Origin: Lachnospiraceae bacterium
Lineage (GTDB): Bacteria > Bacillota > Clostridia > Lachnospirales > Lachnospiraceae
NCBI GenBank assembly: GCA_017521195.1
Contig: JAFXGP010000112.1
Span: 1-42,111, forward strand
Length of the DNA stretch: 42,111 bases
Reading direction: 5' to 3'
The notes beneath the pieces are model-generated. The model was not told the DNA's origin. It saw only the letters and a program-made list of their open reading frames with translations, and did not search any database. Position 1 is the stretch's first letter, and every line of letters starts with the position of its first letter. Below, in pieces: positions 1 to 7,840 of the stretch. Made by a program: the position numbers and the translations under genes.

Positions 1-1
1 T

Positions 2-2062
2 GGTATGTTCAAACAGGAAATCCGTGATGGATTCCAGGTAGAAGTACCGGATAACTGGTTAGTAGATGGTAACCCATTCGAACTTAGAAGACCTGAATAT
101 ACAAAAGAAGTTAAATTCGGCGGATACGTAAGAGTATACACAGATGAAAACGGAAGAAATGTATTCAAACAGGAAGGATACCAGTCTGTAAAAGCCGTTC
201 CATTTGACCTTCCAATCGTAGGTTATGGCAATGGTATCGTAAATACATTAAGAATCTGGGATGCTGAAGCTGTAAACTGCTTCCAGTTAGATTCTTTTGA
301 TAAAGGTGATTACCAGAAAGCGGTTGAACAGGAAAACCTTGCACGTAACATCGTAGAAGTATTATATCCAAACGACAACCATTATGCAGGTAAAGAATTA
401 CGTTTAAAACAGCAGTACTTCTTCATCTCTGCATCCGTACAGGAAGCAGTAGCTAAATACATGAGACATCATGATGATATCCGTAAGTTCTATGAAAAAG
501 TAACCTTCCAGTTAAACGATACTCATCCAACAGTAGCAGTTGCTGAATTAATGAGAATCTTAATGGATGAATACTACTTAACATGGGATGAAGCATGGGA
601 AGTTACCACAAAAACTTGTGCGTATACAAACCATACAATCATGGCAGAAGCTTTGGAAAAATGGCCAATCGAATTATTCTCCAGATTACTTCCTCGTATC
701 TACCAGATTGTAGAAGAAATCAACCGTCGTTTCGTTATCGAAATCGAACGTAAATATCCTGGAAACCAGGAAAAAGTTAGAAAAATGGCTATTATTTATG
801 ATGGTCAGGTTAAAATGGCTCACCTTGCAATCGCTGCAGGTTACTCTGTAAACGGTGTAGCAAGACTTCATACAGAAATCTTAAAGAATCAGGAATTAAA
901 AGATTTCTATGAAATGATGCCTGAAAAATTCAACAACAAAACAAATGGTATTACTCAGAGAAGATTCTTACTTCACGGTAACCCATTGTTGGCTGATTGG
1001 GTAACAAACCATGTTGGTGCTGATTGGATTACAGACCTTCCAAAAATCAACAAATTAGCTGTATATGCTGATGATGAAAAAGCTCAGCAGGAATTTATGA
1101 ACATCAAATACCAGAACAAAGTTCGTCTTGCTAATTACATCTTAGAACACAACGGTGTAGAAGTAGACCCACGTTCTATCTTTGACGTACAGGTTAAGAG
1201 ACTTCATGAATATAAGAGACAGTTACTGAACATCCTTCATGTAATGTATCTCTACAATGAAATCAAAGAACATCCTGAAATGGATTTCTACCCAAGAACA
1301 TTCATCTTCGGTGCAAAAGCAGCAGCAGGTTACAGAACAGCGAAATTAACAATCAAATTAATCAATGCTGTAGCTGATGTTATCAACAACGATACTTCCA
1401 TCAACGGAAAAATCAAAGTTGTATTTATCGAAAACTACCGTGTATCTAATGCTGAATGGATCTTTGCAGCAGCAGACGTTTCTGAACAGATCTCTACAGC
1501 AAGTAAAGAAGCATCCGGTACAGGTAACATGAAGTTCATGTTAAACGGTGCTCTTACACTTGGTACTATGGACGGTGCTAACGTGGAAATCGTAGAAGAA
1601 GTAGGCGCTGAACATGCATTTATCTTCGGCTTAAGCTCTGATGAAGTTATTAACTACGAAAATCATGGTGGATACAACCCAATGGATATCTTCAACAATG
1701 ATGCAGATGTTCGTAAAGTATTAATGCAGTTAATCAACGGAACATACTCTCAGGATACTGAATTATTCCGTTCTTTATATAACTCTTTACTTAATACAAT
1801 GGAAACAGATGTTGCAGACCGTTACTTCATCTTAAAAGACTTCAAGTCTTACGCAGAAGCACAGAAACGTGTAGAAGCAGCTTATAGAGATGAAAAGAAC
1901 TGGGCTAAGAGTGCAATTCTTAACGTAGCATGTTCCGGTAAGTTCACATCTGATAGAACTATCCAGGAATACGTTGATGAAATCTGGCACTTAGACAAAG
2001 TTGTAATTCCTGAAAAGAAAGCAGTTGCTCCTGCAGTTGCAACAGTTAAAAAAGCTAAATAG
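2..2062 (+). CDS. glgP: Glycogen/maltodextrin phosphorylase, 5'-truncated by the window edge
   Basis: PLP-dependent phosphorylase that removes glucose-1-phosphate units from alpha-1,4-glucans (glycosyltransferase family 35). The frame is open from the first bases and the visible protein starts inside the family at the stretch GMFKQEIRDGFQ, so the true start lies upstream. About 685 residues are visible against roughly 800 for full bacterial enzymes. The PLP-lysine segment (SGTGNMKFMLNGA) is intact; the lysine codon is at 1532-1534. Other family blocks are present, such as NDTHPTVAVAELMR and VQVKRLHEYKRQ. The C-terminus ends in an Ala/Val/Lys-rich tail (from about 1999), probably a lineage-specific extension. 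Codon choice resembles fucI and asnS in this window, as expected of a well-expressed gene. A strong terminator follows. Identity is certain at family level; glycogen versus maltodextrin preference cannot be read. Confidence 0.95.
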   Translation, partial: GMFKQEIRDGFQVEVPDNWLVDGNPFELRRPEYTKEVKFGGYVRVYTDENGRNVFKQEGYQSVKAVPFDLPIVGYGNGIVNTLRIWDAEAVNCFQLDSFDKGDYQKAVEQENLARNIVEVLYPNDNHYAGKELRLKQQYFFISASVQEAVAKYMRHHDDIRKFYEKVTFQLNDTHPTVAVAELMRILMDEYYLTWDEAWEVTTKTCAYTNHTIMAEALEKWPIELFSRLLPRIYQIVEEINRRFVIEIERKYPGNQEKVRKMAIIYDGQVKMAHLAIAAGYSVNGVARLHTEILKNQELKDFYEMMPEKFNNKTNGITQRRFLLHGNPLLADWVTNHVGADWITDLPKINKLAVYADDEKAQQEFMNIKYQNKVRLANYILEHNGVEVDPRSIFDVQVKRLHEYKRQLLNILHVMYLYNEIKEHPEMDFYPRTFIFGAKAAAGYRTAKLTIKLINAVADVINNDTSINGKIKVVFIENYRVSNAEWIFAAADVSEQISTASKEASGTGNMKFMLNGALTLGTMDGANVEIVEEVGAEHAFIFGLSSDEVINYENHGGYNPMDIFNNDADVRKVLMQLINGTYSQDTELFRSLYNSLLNTMETDVADRYFILKDFKSYAEAQKRVEAAYRDEKNWAKSAILNVACSGKFTSDRTIQEYVDEIWHLDKVVIPEKKAVAPAVATVKKAK

Positions 2063-2086
2063 GTATTGGTATAAGCTAAATGAATG

Positions 2087-2116
2087 ACGCCGGTGTGTAT
2101 GCACCGGCGTTGTTTT
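2087..2116 (+). terminator. Rho-independent terminator of glgP
   Basis: Perfect 9-bp stem ACGCCGGTG (2087-2095) with CACCGGCGT (2102-2110), a 6-nt loop, then a T-rich tract. It separates glgP from the kinase gene promoter. Confidence 0.9.
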
Positions 2117-2132
2117 ATAAGCAAAGAAATGT

Positions 2133-2161
2133 TTGATTTTATAAGTAGTCAATATTATAAT
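2133..2161 (+). promoter_or_regulatory. SigA-type promoter of the sensor kinase gene
   Basis: TTGATT (2133-2138), 17-bp spacer, TATAAT (2156-2161). Predicted start near 2168, about 40 nt before the kinase ATG. It lacks the CGATT operator found upstream of the other genes of this island, which suggests the kinase is made constitutively. Confidence 0.7.
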
Positions 2162-2207
2162 CCAAGTTAAGATTGATAAAGTATGAAAATAGAAGGGAAG
2201 CAAAAGT

Positions 2208-3473
2208 ATGTATCTAATTTCACTATTAAACGGATTTGTAGTAGCAGTTTTTGGTATGATTCTTTCTGCTTCTTTTTGTGATATTTGTTGGAACCGGAAA
2301 AAACAATTTGTCATGCTCGGGAGTATGGCAGGACTTTTGATGGTCCAGGGAATTATAGTTTATTTTATGGAGACAGAAATGGTAAGGTTTCTTTATCCGG
2401 TTATTACACATTTGCCGCTAATACTAATTCTTTTGGTTTTGACAAAAAAGAGATTATGGTCAGTGGTATCTGTTTTTACGGCATATCTTTGCTGTCAGGT
2501 AAGACGTTGGTTGGCGTTGTTTATAACGGCCATCTTAAGCGGCGATGCTATGATACAGGAAATGTCCGAATTGATAATAACAATACCGTTACTATTGTTG
2601 TTGCTAAAATACATTTCCCCGGCAGTACGTTCTATATCCTATAGTAATACTTGGGTACAGTCCCAGTTTTGTCTGATACCTGCAGTGTATTACATCTTTG
2701 ATTATGCTACATATATTTATACAGATTTAATGGCAAAAGGAACTCCTGTAGTAGCAGAATTTATGTCTTTTGTATGCAGTACAGCTTATTTGGTATTTGT
2801 GCTCCGTACATCGGAAGAAAAGTGGATGAGGAGTCAGTTAGAGCAGGCACAGGATAGTTTGAATCTTCAGATATCACAGGCGGTACGTGAAATAGGTGCT
2901 ATGCGGGAATCGCAGCAAAAAACAAAAGAATATCGCCATGATTTACGTCACCATATGCAATATCTGGTTGCCTGTATTGAAAATAATTGTTTAGAGCATG
3001 CCAAAGAATATATCCAAGGTATTTGTTCGGAAATAGAAGCAAGCAAGGTAATCACATTTTGTGAAAATGAAGCGGCAAATCTGATTTTTTCGGCTTTTGC
3101 AGAGAGAGCAAAAGGAAAGGGAGTGCTTCTGAAAGTAAAAGCACAGATTCCCAAACAGATACATATATCAGAAAGTGACTTGTGTGTACTTTTATCCAAT
3201 GCATTAGAAAATGCATTACATGCCTGTTGTAAGATAAAAGAAGATATGGAGACTTCTATTGAGGTATCTGCTTTTGAGAAAAATAAAAAATTATTTTTAC
3301 AAATTGTGAATTCCTGTGATTCTGATGTTTCTTTCGTGCAGGGAATCCCGGTTACTAACGAGCCGGACCATGGAATTGGAGTACGTAGTATATGTGCTTT
3401 GGTAGACAGATATAACGGTATATATACTTTTGAAATAGAAGAGGGAAGGTTTATACTTCGAGTATCCATATAA
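2208..3473 (+). CDS. AgrC/VirS-type GHKL sensor histidine kinase
   Basis: Membrane sensor kinase of the HPK10-like class that partners LytTR response regulators. The N-terminal half (about residues 1-200) is a run of roughly seven hydrophobic segments, followed by a probable coiled coil at about 205-240. The H-box is EYRHDLRHHMQ, with likely phospho-acceptor His244. The N-box is NALENALHAC (Asn331, Asn335) and the G-box is DHGIGVRSI (Gly389, Gly391), making an HATPase_c_5-type ATP-binding domain. Length (421 aa) is normal for AgrC-like kinases. Start is the ATG at 2208 after an AGAAGGGAAG site. The likely partner regulator is at 5776, separated by two genes, which is an unusual spread. No AgrB or AgrD peptide gene was found nearby, so the signal is unknown and may be an envelope state rather than an autoinducing peptide. 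Confidence 0.9.
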   Translation: MYLISLLNGFVVAVFGMILSASFCDICWNRKKQFVMLGSMAGLLMVQGIIVYFMETEMVRFLYPVITHLPLILILLVLTKKRLWSVVSVFTAYLCCQVRRWLALFITAILSGDAMIQEMSELIITIPLLLLLLKYISPAVRSISYSNTWVQSQFCLIPAVYYIFDYATYIYTDLMAKGTPVVAEFMSFVCSTAYLVFVLRTSEEKWMRSQLEQAQDSLNLQISQAVREIGAMRESQQKTKEYRHDLRHHMQYLVACIENNCLEHAKEYIQGICSEIEASKVITFCENEAANLIFSAFAERAKGKGVLLKVKAQIPKQIHISESDLCVLLSNALENALHACCKIKEDMETSIEVSAFEKNKKLFLQIVNSCDSDVSFVQGIPVTNEPDHGIGVRSICALVDRYNGIYTFEIEEGRFILRVSI

Positions 3474-3478
3474 AAATG

Positions 3479-3546
3479 CCGATTCGGACATGTAAAATAC
3501 CGATTCGGGAGAATAAACCCATTTTTTGAACTACTTATCGTATGAT
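3479..3546 (+). promoter_or_regulatory. LytTR-like direct-repeat operator and promoter of the zinc-ribbon/SHOCT gene
   Basis: The 9-mer CCGATTCGG occurs twice, at 3479-3487 and 3500-3508, each preceded by AAAAT plus a purine or pyrimidine: a 21-bp period with a 12-bp gap, the geometry known for AgrA and other LytTR sites. A -10 hexamer TATGAT lies at 3541-3546, starting 33 nt after the end of the proximal repeat, with no convincing -35. The same layout recurs at 4625-4692 and 6568-6635. Predicted start near 3554, which favours the ATG at 3606. Assignment to the regulator at 5776 is inference. Confidence 0.7.
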
Positions 3547-3605
3547 AAAGGTAACTGTTAATGAATCGAATGGTTACGGGATTCATATTTTTAAGGGGGA
3601 TAAAA

Positions 3606-4550
3606 ATGGGTTTATTTAGTAATAATAAAAAATCATGTCCGGTATGCGGAGAGCCAACACCAAGATTATTACCAACGAAAGTAGATAACATACCGATTTG
3701 TAAGGTGTGTGCAAGTAAAATAGAATTACCGGAAGGTATGGTAAATCAGATGTCTATAGAGGCATTTACAGAATATATTGCTTTTTATGACAATAATCAG
3801 CCTTTAAGGGATGTTTTTCAGGAAACCTTTACTTATAGTCAGGGATTTTTTAAGGCAGATATTGCAGTAGATATGGCAAACCGCTTGTTCCGTTTGAGAA
3901 ATGCAAAAGATGCATTGGTATTTGAAGCAGCTAATTTAAAGAGTTTCCGAATTTTAGAAGATAGTAAAGTACTTTATGAGAGTAGAGGAAATACTCTTAT
4001 CTGCAACGAAAGTGATGTGCCGGAAAAAATCAACGGGATGCACACTGTAGTAGAACAGTTTAGAGCCCGTCGTCAACAATATGAATTTATGGAAAGAATG
4101 CAGCGAAGAGAAGAAGCTGCAGCCAGACAACGGGGAGAAGATTATAATGGTCGATATATTTCCTGTCCGTTTTTTGAAGGAAACGAACCTTTTAACAATT
4201 TCTATATAGAATTAGATTTTGAACATCCATACTGGGAAAATTTTCACGGAGAAGTTAAGGGAACCAAATTTAGTTCCACCAATCCGGAAATAAGTACCTA
4301 TCTTTGTGAATATCAGAATGCAGTTGAAAAATTGCATGAATTAGCCATGAATCTGATGCAGATTATCAGTCCGGGAGCAACAGAAGTTTTTGGGGGTGAC
4401 AAGGCCGTATCTGCACCAACACAAGCAACCATGGTATCAACAGAAAGTAATGCAATCGAAGAAATTAAAAAGTATAAAGAATTATTAGATGCAGGTATTC
4501 TTACAGAGGAAGAATTTGCAGCAAAGAAAAGACAGTTGCTTGGATTATAG
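3606..4550 (+). CDS. Zinc-ribbon (DUF4428-like) and SHOCT-domain protein
   Basis: Predicted cytoplasmic protein of 314 aa, function unknown. Near the N-terminus is a four-cysteine zinc ribbon of the form CPVCGE...ICKVC, as in DUF4428-type proteins. The middle (about residues 60-270) carries a charged Arg/Glu-rich segment (RRQQYEFMERMQRREEAAAR). The last 30 residues are a typical SHOCT motif (EEIKKYKELLDAGILTEEEF), a short C-terminal helix pair usually linked to oligomerisation. I chose the ATG at 3606 because AAGGGGGATAAAA precedes it; an in-frame ATG at 3561 lies almost on the predicted transcription start and has no binding site. The gene is behind the LytTR-like operator, so it is probably induced by the flanking two-component system. 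Confidence 0.8.
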   Translation: MGLFSNNKKSCPVCGEPTPRLLPTKVDNIPICKVCASKIELPEGMVNQMSIEAFTEYIAFYDNNQPLRDVFQETFTYSQGFFKADIAVDMANRLFRLRNAKDALVFEAANLKSFRILEDSKVLYESRGNTLICNESDVPEKINGMHTVVEQFRARRQQYEFMERMQRREEAAARQRGEDYNGRYISCPFFEGNEPFNNFYIELDFEHPYWENFHGEVKGTKFSSTNPEISTYLCEYQNAVEKLHELAMNLMQIISPGATEVFGGDKAVSAPTQATMVSTESNAIEEIKKYKELLDAGILTEEEFAAKKRQLLGL

Positions 4551-4581
4551 TCAGAGTAGTTGGTTAAATAGATTTAAAAAA

Positions 4582-4611
4582 TTGCATGGTTGTATATTTT
4601 TAATGTATAAT
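4582..4611 (+). promoter_or_regulatory. Possible second (SigA-type) promoter of the lipoprotein gene
   Basis: TTGCAT (4582-4587), 18-bp spacer, TATAAT (4606-4611). It lies upstream of the LytTR-like operator, so the lipoprotein gene may have both a basal and an inducible promoter. Confidence 0.45.
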
Positions 4612-4624
4612 TTGTATTTTCAAA

Positions 4625-4692
4625 ACTTTTGGAGCAATAAAAGGTACGATTCGCACAAAAAATATTTTAATATTTAAAGAATTTGTTAAAAT
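4625..4692 (+). promoter_or_regulatory. LytTR-like operator and promoter of the lipoprotein gene
   Basis: The proximal half-site ACGATTCGC (4646-4654) is clear; the distal one, 21 bp upstream (4625-4633, ACTTTTGGA), is weak. Over the 30-bp operator this site agrees with the one at 6568-6597 at 21 positions by my count. A -10 hexamer TAAAAT (4687-4692) starts exactly 33 nt after the proximal half-site ends, as at the other two sites. Predicted start near 4700, giving a leader of about 60 nt. Confidence 0.6.
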
Positions 4693-4762
4693 GCGTACAT
4701 GGAATAAGGGTGCATTTTATGTGCTGTATTCCTAAAGAGTTATTGTAACAGGAGGAGAAAGA

Positions 4763-5584
4763 ATGAAAAAGAAATTATTAGCTCTTTTAATGGCTACAAC
4801 AATGTCTATGGCATTAATCGCTTGTGGCGGCGGTGAAGAAGAAGCTACAACAAATGAAGTTGCAACAGAAGAAGCAGTGGGAGAAGAAGCAGCCGAAGAA
4901 GTTGCAGAAGAAACAGCAGATGTTGAATACACAGAAGAACAGGCAGCATTTGTAGATGAATTCAATACTATGGTTGATGATTACAATACGGCAATTGACG
5001 TAATCAATGCGACACCGGAACTTGCAGAAAATCAGGAATTAGTAGATATCATGAATACACTTACAGATGCTATTAACGAAGTTTCTGAAATTTGCGAAGA
5101 TCCTTCTCTTTTAACAGAAGAAAACATGGAACTTTTAAGAACTACATCTTTTGTTGAAACATATAAGTTAATTGATCAGATCAATGCTTATACAGAAGGT
5201 GGAGATTCAGCTGATATGTCAGAAGAAAAAGCTTCCCTTAAAGCAGTTTTCACAACAGCATTAGCAGGTACAGATGATGCAGAAAATACATATTGGTTCT
5301 TATTTGATGATGAATTAACATTTGGTGCTTTTGTAATTTTATCTGCAGACCAGACACAGAGTGTTAACGTTGTAGGTGAAATTACATCCAGAGAAGATGG
5401 TGCTCTTGTAATTACAGATGAAACAACCTCTTCTTATATTGCTTTTACAACAGTAGAACAGACAGATGAATATCTTAAAGTTGCTGTAGAAGAGGGCAAT
5501 GAAGTAACATTAATTAATTATGATTTAGATGAAGCTATTGATGTAGTTGTTGCAATTGATGAAAATACAGAAATCATTGAATAA
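4763..5584 (+). CDS. Acidic secreted lipoprotein of unknown function
   Basis: 273 aa. The N-terminus is a textbook lipoprotein signal: KKK, a hydrophobic core, and lipobox ALIAC with the lipidated Cys at residue 21. It is followed by a very acidic Glu/Ala/Thr-rich linker (about residues 25-60) that would hold the domain off the membrane. The remainder is predicted soluble, with a helical first half (about 55-150) and a beta-rich second half containing many Asp/Glu and Thr residues. I recognise no named domain. Start is ATG 4763 after CAGGAGGAGAAAGA. The gene sits between kinase and regulator genes and has the shared operator, so the lipoprotein may be an output or a feedback ligand of the sensor; that is inference. 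Confidence 0.85.
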   Translation: MKKKLLALLMATTMSMALIACGGGEEEATTNEVATEEAVGEEAAEEVAEETADVEYTEEQAAFVDEFNTMVDDYNTAIDVINATPELAENQELVDIMNTLTDAINEVSEICEDPSLLTEENMELLRTTSFVETYKLIDQINAYTEGGDSADMSEEKASLKAVFTTALAGTDDAENTYWFLFDDELTFGAFVILSADQTQSVNVVGEITSREDGALVITDETTSSYIAFTTVEQTDEYLKVAVEEGNEVTLINYDLDEAIDVVVAIDENTEIIE

Positions 5585-5624
5585 TCTATAAATAATTTTA
5601 TAAATCAAAAATTGTATTTATAGA
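5585..5624. other. AT-rich inverted repeat after the lipoprotein gene
   Basis: TCTATAAATA (5585-5594) pairs perfectly with TATTTATAGA (5615-5624) across a 20-nt loop. It begins right after the stop codon, but no T-run follows, so it may be a weak terminator or mRNA end protection. Confidence 0.4.
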
Positions 5625-5635
5625 ATAGTTATAGG

Positions 5636-5725
5636 TTGAACAGTTATATTTGGAGTATAATATAAAAGATAGGAGCTTTTCTTGAGACATTTTATCCCGG
5701 TTAGGGAGTATGCCGGGAAAAGCTC
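5636..5725 (+). promoter_or_regulatory. Promoter and structured 5' leader of the response regulator gene
   Basis: A consensus TATAAT lies at 5656-5661. The upstream TTGAAC (5636-5641) is only 14 bp away, too close for an ordinary -35. Directly downstream, GAGCTTTT (5673-5680) pairs with AAAAGCTC (5718-5725), and inside it CCCGG (5696-5700) pairs with CCGGG (5713-5717), so the mRNA would begin with a two-part stem-loop at its 5' end. No T-run follows, so it is not an ordinary terminator; it may stabilise the mRNA or be a control element. An imperfect direct repeat AATAGTTATA / AACAGTTATA (5624 and 5639) lies upstream. Confidence 0.5.
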
Positions 5726-5775
5726 TTTAGGGTTATTGACCAATAATAAGGCACTTCATACGAGAGGTATGGAAA

Positions 5776-6516
5776 ATGAGAATAGCAGTTTGTGATGATA
5801 ATATAGATTTTTTACAGAGATTATCAACATTATTAAATATGTATAGTGAAGAAAATCATTGTATAGTAGAATATAAAACATTTACCAACCCATTGGAATT
5901 GGTAATGCAAATGGAAAAAGGTATTCATTATGATGTTATTTTACTGGATATATGTATGCCCGGAATGAATGGAATACAGTGTGCAAAAGATTTTCGAATG
6001 TACGATAACTTGGTAAAAATTGTTTTCCTGACCTCTTCTACAGAATATGCAGTGGAATCTTATAGTGTAAAAGCACATAATTATCTTTTAAAACCAATAC
6101 AAAAGGATAACCTGTTTTCTGTATTACGACAATTGAAGAAGGAAGAAGATATTACGGAAAAGAAGTTTTTTATCTTAAAATCCAAAACGGGAATTACAAA
6201 AATATTTTTGGAAAAATTAGAGTATTGTGAAGTGATTAATCGCAAGCTGGTACTTCATTTGAGCAATAATGAAGAGTATGAGTCTATTCTTCGTATGAAT
6301 GAGCTGGAAGAAAAGTTACAGGATTTTGGAATGTTTTTAAGACCCCATCGTTCGTTTCTGATAAATATGGATTATATTCAATTCTTAACAACTCACAGTA
6401 TTGTAATGGAAAGTGGAGTGAAAATTCCGGTACCAAGAGAGAAGTATGCGCAGATAAAGCAGATATATATGGAATATATATTTCAAGGAAAAAATTCGAT
6501 TGTGATAGGAAATTAA
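5776..6516 (+). CDS. LytTR-family response regulator (AgrA-like)
   Basis: 246 aa. The receiver domain (about residues 1-120) has the acidic pair Asp7/Asp8, phospho-acceptor Asp58 in DVILLDICMPGMNG, and Lys106 in LLKP. The LytTR DNA-binding domain (about 135-235) shows the typical FLRPHRSFLINMDYI block. It is the natural partner of the GHKL kinase at 2208 and the obvious candidate to bind the 21-bp-period operators upstream of three genes in the same island. Start ATG 5776 follows GAGAGGTATGGAAA, a modest ribosome binding site. Its own promoter lacks the CGATT repeats, so autoregulation through that motif is not evident. Its terminator lies at 6529-6562. Confidence 0.93.
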   Translation: MRIAVCDDNIDFLQRLSTLLNMYSEENHCIVEYKTFTNPLELVMQMEKGIHYDVILLDICMPGMNGIQCAKDFRMYDNLVKIVFLTSSTEYAVESYSVKAHNYLLKPIQKDNLFSVLRQLKKEEDITEKKFFILKSKTGITKIFLEKLEYCEVINRKLVLHLSNNEEYESILRMNELEEKLQDFGMFLRPHRSFLINMDYIQFLTTHSIVMESGVKIPVPREKYAQIKQIYMEYIFQGKNSIVIGN

Positions 6517-6528
6517 ATATTGTTAAAG

Positions 6529-6562
6529 AAAGAGGCGGTGGAAATTCTATCGCCTCTTTTTA
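6529..6562 (+). terminator. Rho-independent terminator of the response regulator gene
   Basis: AAAGAGGCGGT (6529-6539) pairs with ATCGCCTCTTT (6549-6559) with one G-T wobble, followed by T residues. It ends just before the operator of the next gene. Confidence 0.85.
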
Positions 6563-6567
6563 TACCT

Positions 6568-6635
6568 TCTTTTCGAACAAGTAAAATAACGATTGGCGCA
6601 CAAAGTGTGTTTTCAATGAAAAAGAGTGTTATTAT
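6568..6635 (+). promoter_or_regulatory. LytTR-like operator and promoter of the secreted-protein gene
   Basis: Proximal half-site ACGATTGGC (6589-6597) and distal half-site TCTTTTCGA (6568-6576) have a 21-bp period. Over 30 bp it matches the operator at 3479-3508 at 22 positions by my count, including the shared core GTAAAATA followed by CGATT. The -10 hexamer TATTAT (6630-6635) again starts 33 nt after the proximal half-site. This places the start near 6643 and rules out a coding start upstream of that. Confidence 0.68.
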
Positions 6636-6703
6636 GTGTAAATAATTGTAGGGGACGCAGTTATGTTGTATTAGAAAAATTAGCAACAAGGAGGAATTTG
6701 GTA

Positions 6704-7735
6704 ATGAAATTATTGAAAAATGCAAGGAGAGTATTAGGGGCGGTATTATCGCTTGCAATGACGCTAACCTTGTTTATGTGGAATGGGGTAGAGGCTGAAG
6801 CGCGAATTGTAGAGCAGGTTGTAGTTAGCGGAGTACAGAAATATGGTAGTGGTTTTTTGAAGAGTTTTCAGTTGGATTATTACGTGGGTAACCCGGTATC
6901 AGGAGCACCTTCTGGAACGGCAAATTCAAGGATAGCAGTTCAAACTCAACAATTTACGGATGATGATTACACAGACGTGGGAGATTATGCAGGTGATCAT
7001 AATTATGCAGACTGGCCGGATTCTCCTGCGGATTGTGGATTTGTGGCATGGGGGAAGGTGGAAGATGATTATACTTTTACAAGACCTGCGAGCGGAAATA
7101 ATCATAGAATAACAGTTACATTTGAAGATAGTGCAGTTAGTTTGAATACAACACAGACTTATTATGTGTATATATGGACAAATTATGGTAGTGAAACTTA
7201 TCCGGATGCTTATGTATATGAATTCACAGCAGGACAAGGTGATTTTACCGGGACTACAACACAACCTAACCCAAATCCTGGCGGTGATGTAGTTTCACAG
7301 CCTGATAATAATAACCAAAATACTAGTCAAAATGGCCATTCACATAATTATCAGTGGGCTGTAATCAAGGAGGCTACTGATAAGACAGATGGATGTACTG
7401 CATTAATGTGTGAAGGGTGTGGACAGATAGAAGCAACACAACCAATTTCTTTTTTCAACAACATTATTTATAATGTTAGAGAAGAAATTAAAAATGCACC
7501 GGAAAACGGAATTGTTACGATTGATAACGGATTTCTTCGTTGTTTCAGCGATGAAATGGTAGAAGAACTTCTTGCTCGTCCTGATGTAACAGTAGTTGTT
7601 AACTTTACTGATAAGGATGTAAATTACAGCTTTACAATTCCAGCCGGTAAAGCTCCAACAGATGGGCAGGAATGGTATGGATATTATTATTTAGGTTCTG
7701 TTTATGGTTGGACATTAGTTGAAGATACAATATAA
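6704..7735 (+). CDS. Secreted protein with a Cys/His motif, unknown function
   Basis: 343 aa. The N-terminus is a Sec signal peptide (KLLKNARR, then a hydrophobic core ending near EAEA). The mature part has a Tyr/Asp/Thr-rich, beta-type domain (about residues 35-190), a Pro/Asn/Gly linker (about 190-215), a small motif HSHNYQW...CTALMCEGCG typical of Clostridia surface proteins (probably a zinc knuckle), and a C-terminal domain of about 100 residues. No LPXTG or membrane anchor is visible, so it is released or held non-covalently. I chose ATG 6704 because CAAGGAGGAATTTGGT precedes it and the predicted transcription start (about 6643) excludes the in-frame ATG at 6626. Likely an output of the two-component island. 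Confidence 0.8.
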   Translation: MKLLKNARRVLGAVLSLAMTLTLFMWNGVEAEARIVEQVVVSGVQKYGSGFLKSFQLDYYVGNPVSGAPSGTANSRIAVQTQQFTDDDYTDVGDYAGDHNYADWPDSPADCGFVAWGKVEDDYTFTRPASGNNHRITVTFEDSAVSLNTTQTYYVYIWTNYGSETYPDAYVYEFTAGQGDFTGTTTQPNPNPGGDVVSQPDNNNQNTSQNGHSHNYQWAVIKEATDKTDGCTALMCEGCGQIEATQPISFFNNIIYNVREEIKNAPENGIVTIDNGFLRCFSDEMVEELLARPDVTVVVNFTDKDVNYSFTIPAGKAPTDGQEWYGYYYLGSVYGWTLVEDTI

Positions 7736-7798
7736 GAAGAGAATAAAAGAAATTAGCAAGTCGGTTAATTATTTCTTAAATATAGAATTGTTTTTATT

Positions 7799-7822
7799 GA
7801 GCCTCATCGTAAGATGAGGCTC
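7799..7822. terminator. Hairpin between convergent genes
   Basis: Perfect 10-bp stem GAGCCTCATC / GATGAGGCTC with a GTAA tetraloop. Neither side has a strong T-run, so termination is probable rather than certain. It lies between the secreted-protein gene and the convergent dehydrogenase gene. Confidence 0.55.
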
Positions 7823-7840
7823 TAAATATGTTAAGGTATT

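Noticed and set aside
2948-3691. Long minus-strand open frame opposite the kinase gene.
   Set aside because: Shadow of the real gene: no RBS and it crosses the operator region.
4489-4677. A 62-codon frame that could be a signalling peptide near the kinase.
   Set aside because: It begins inside the SHOCT gene in another frame, has no RBS, and lacks the amphipathic plus acidic-tail pattern of AgrD peptides.
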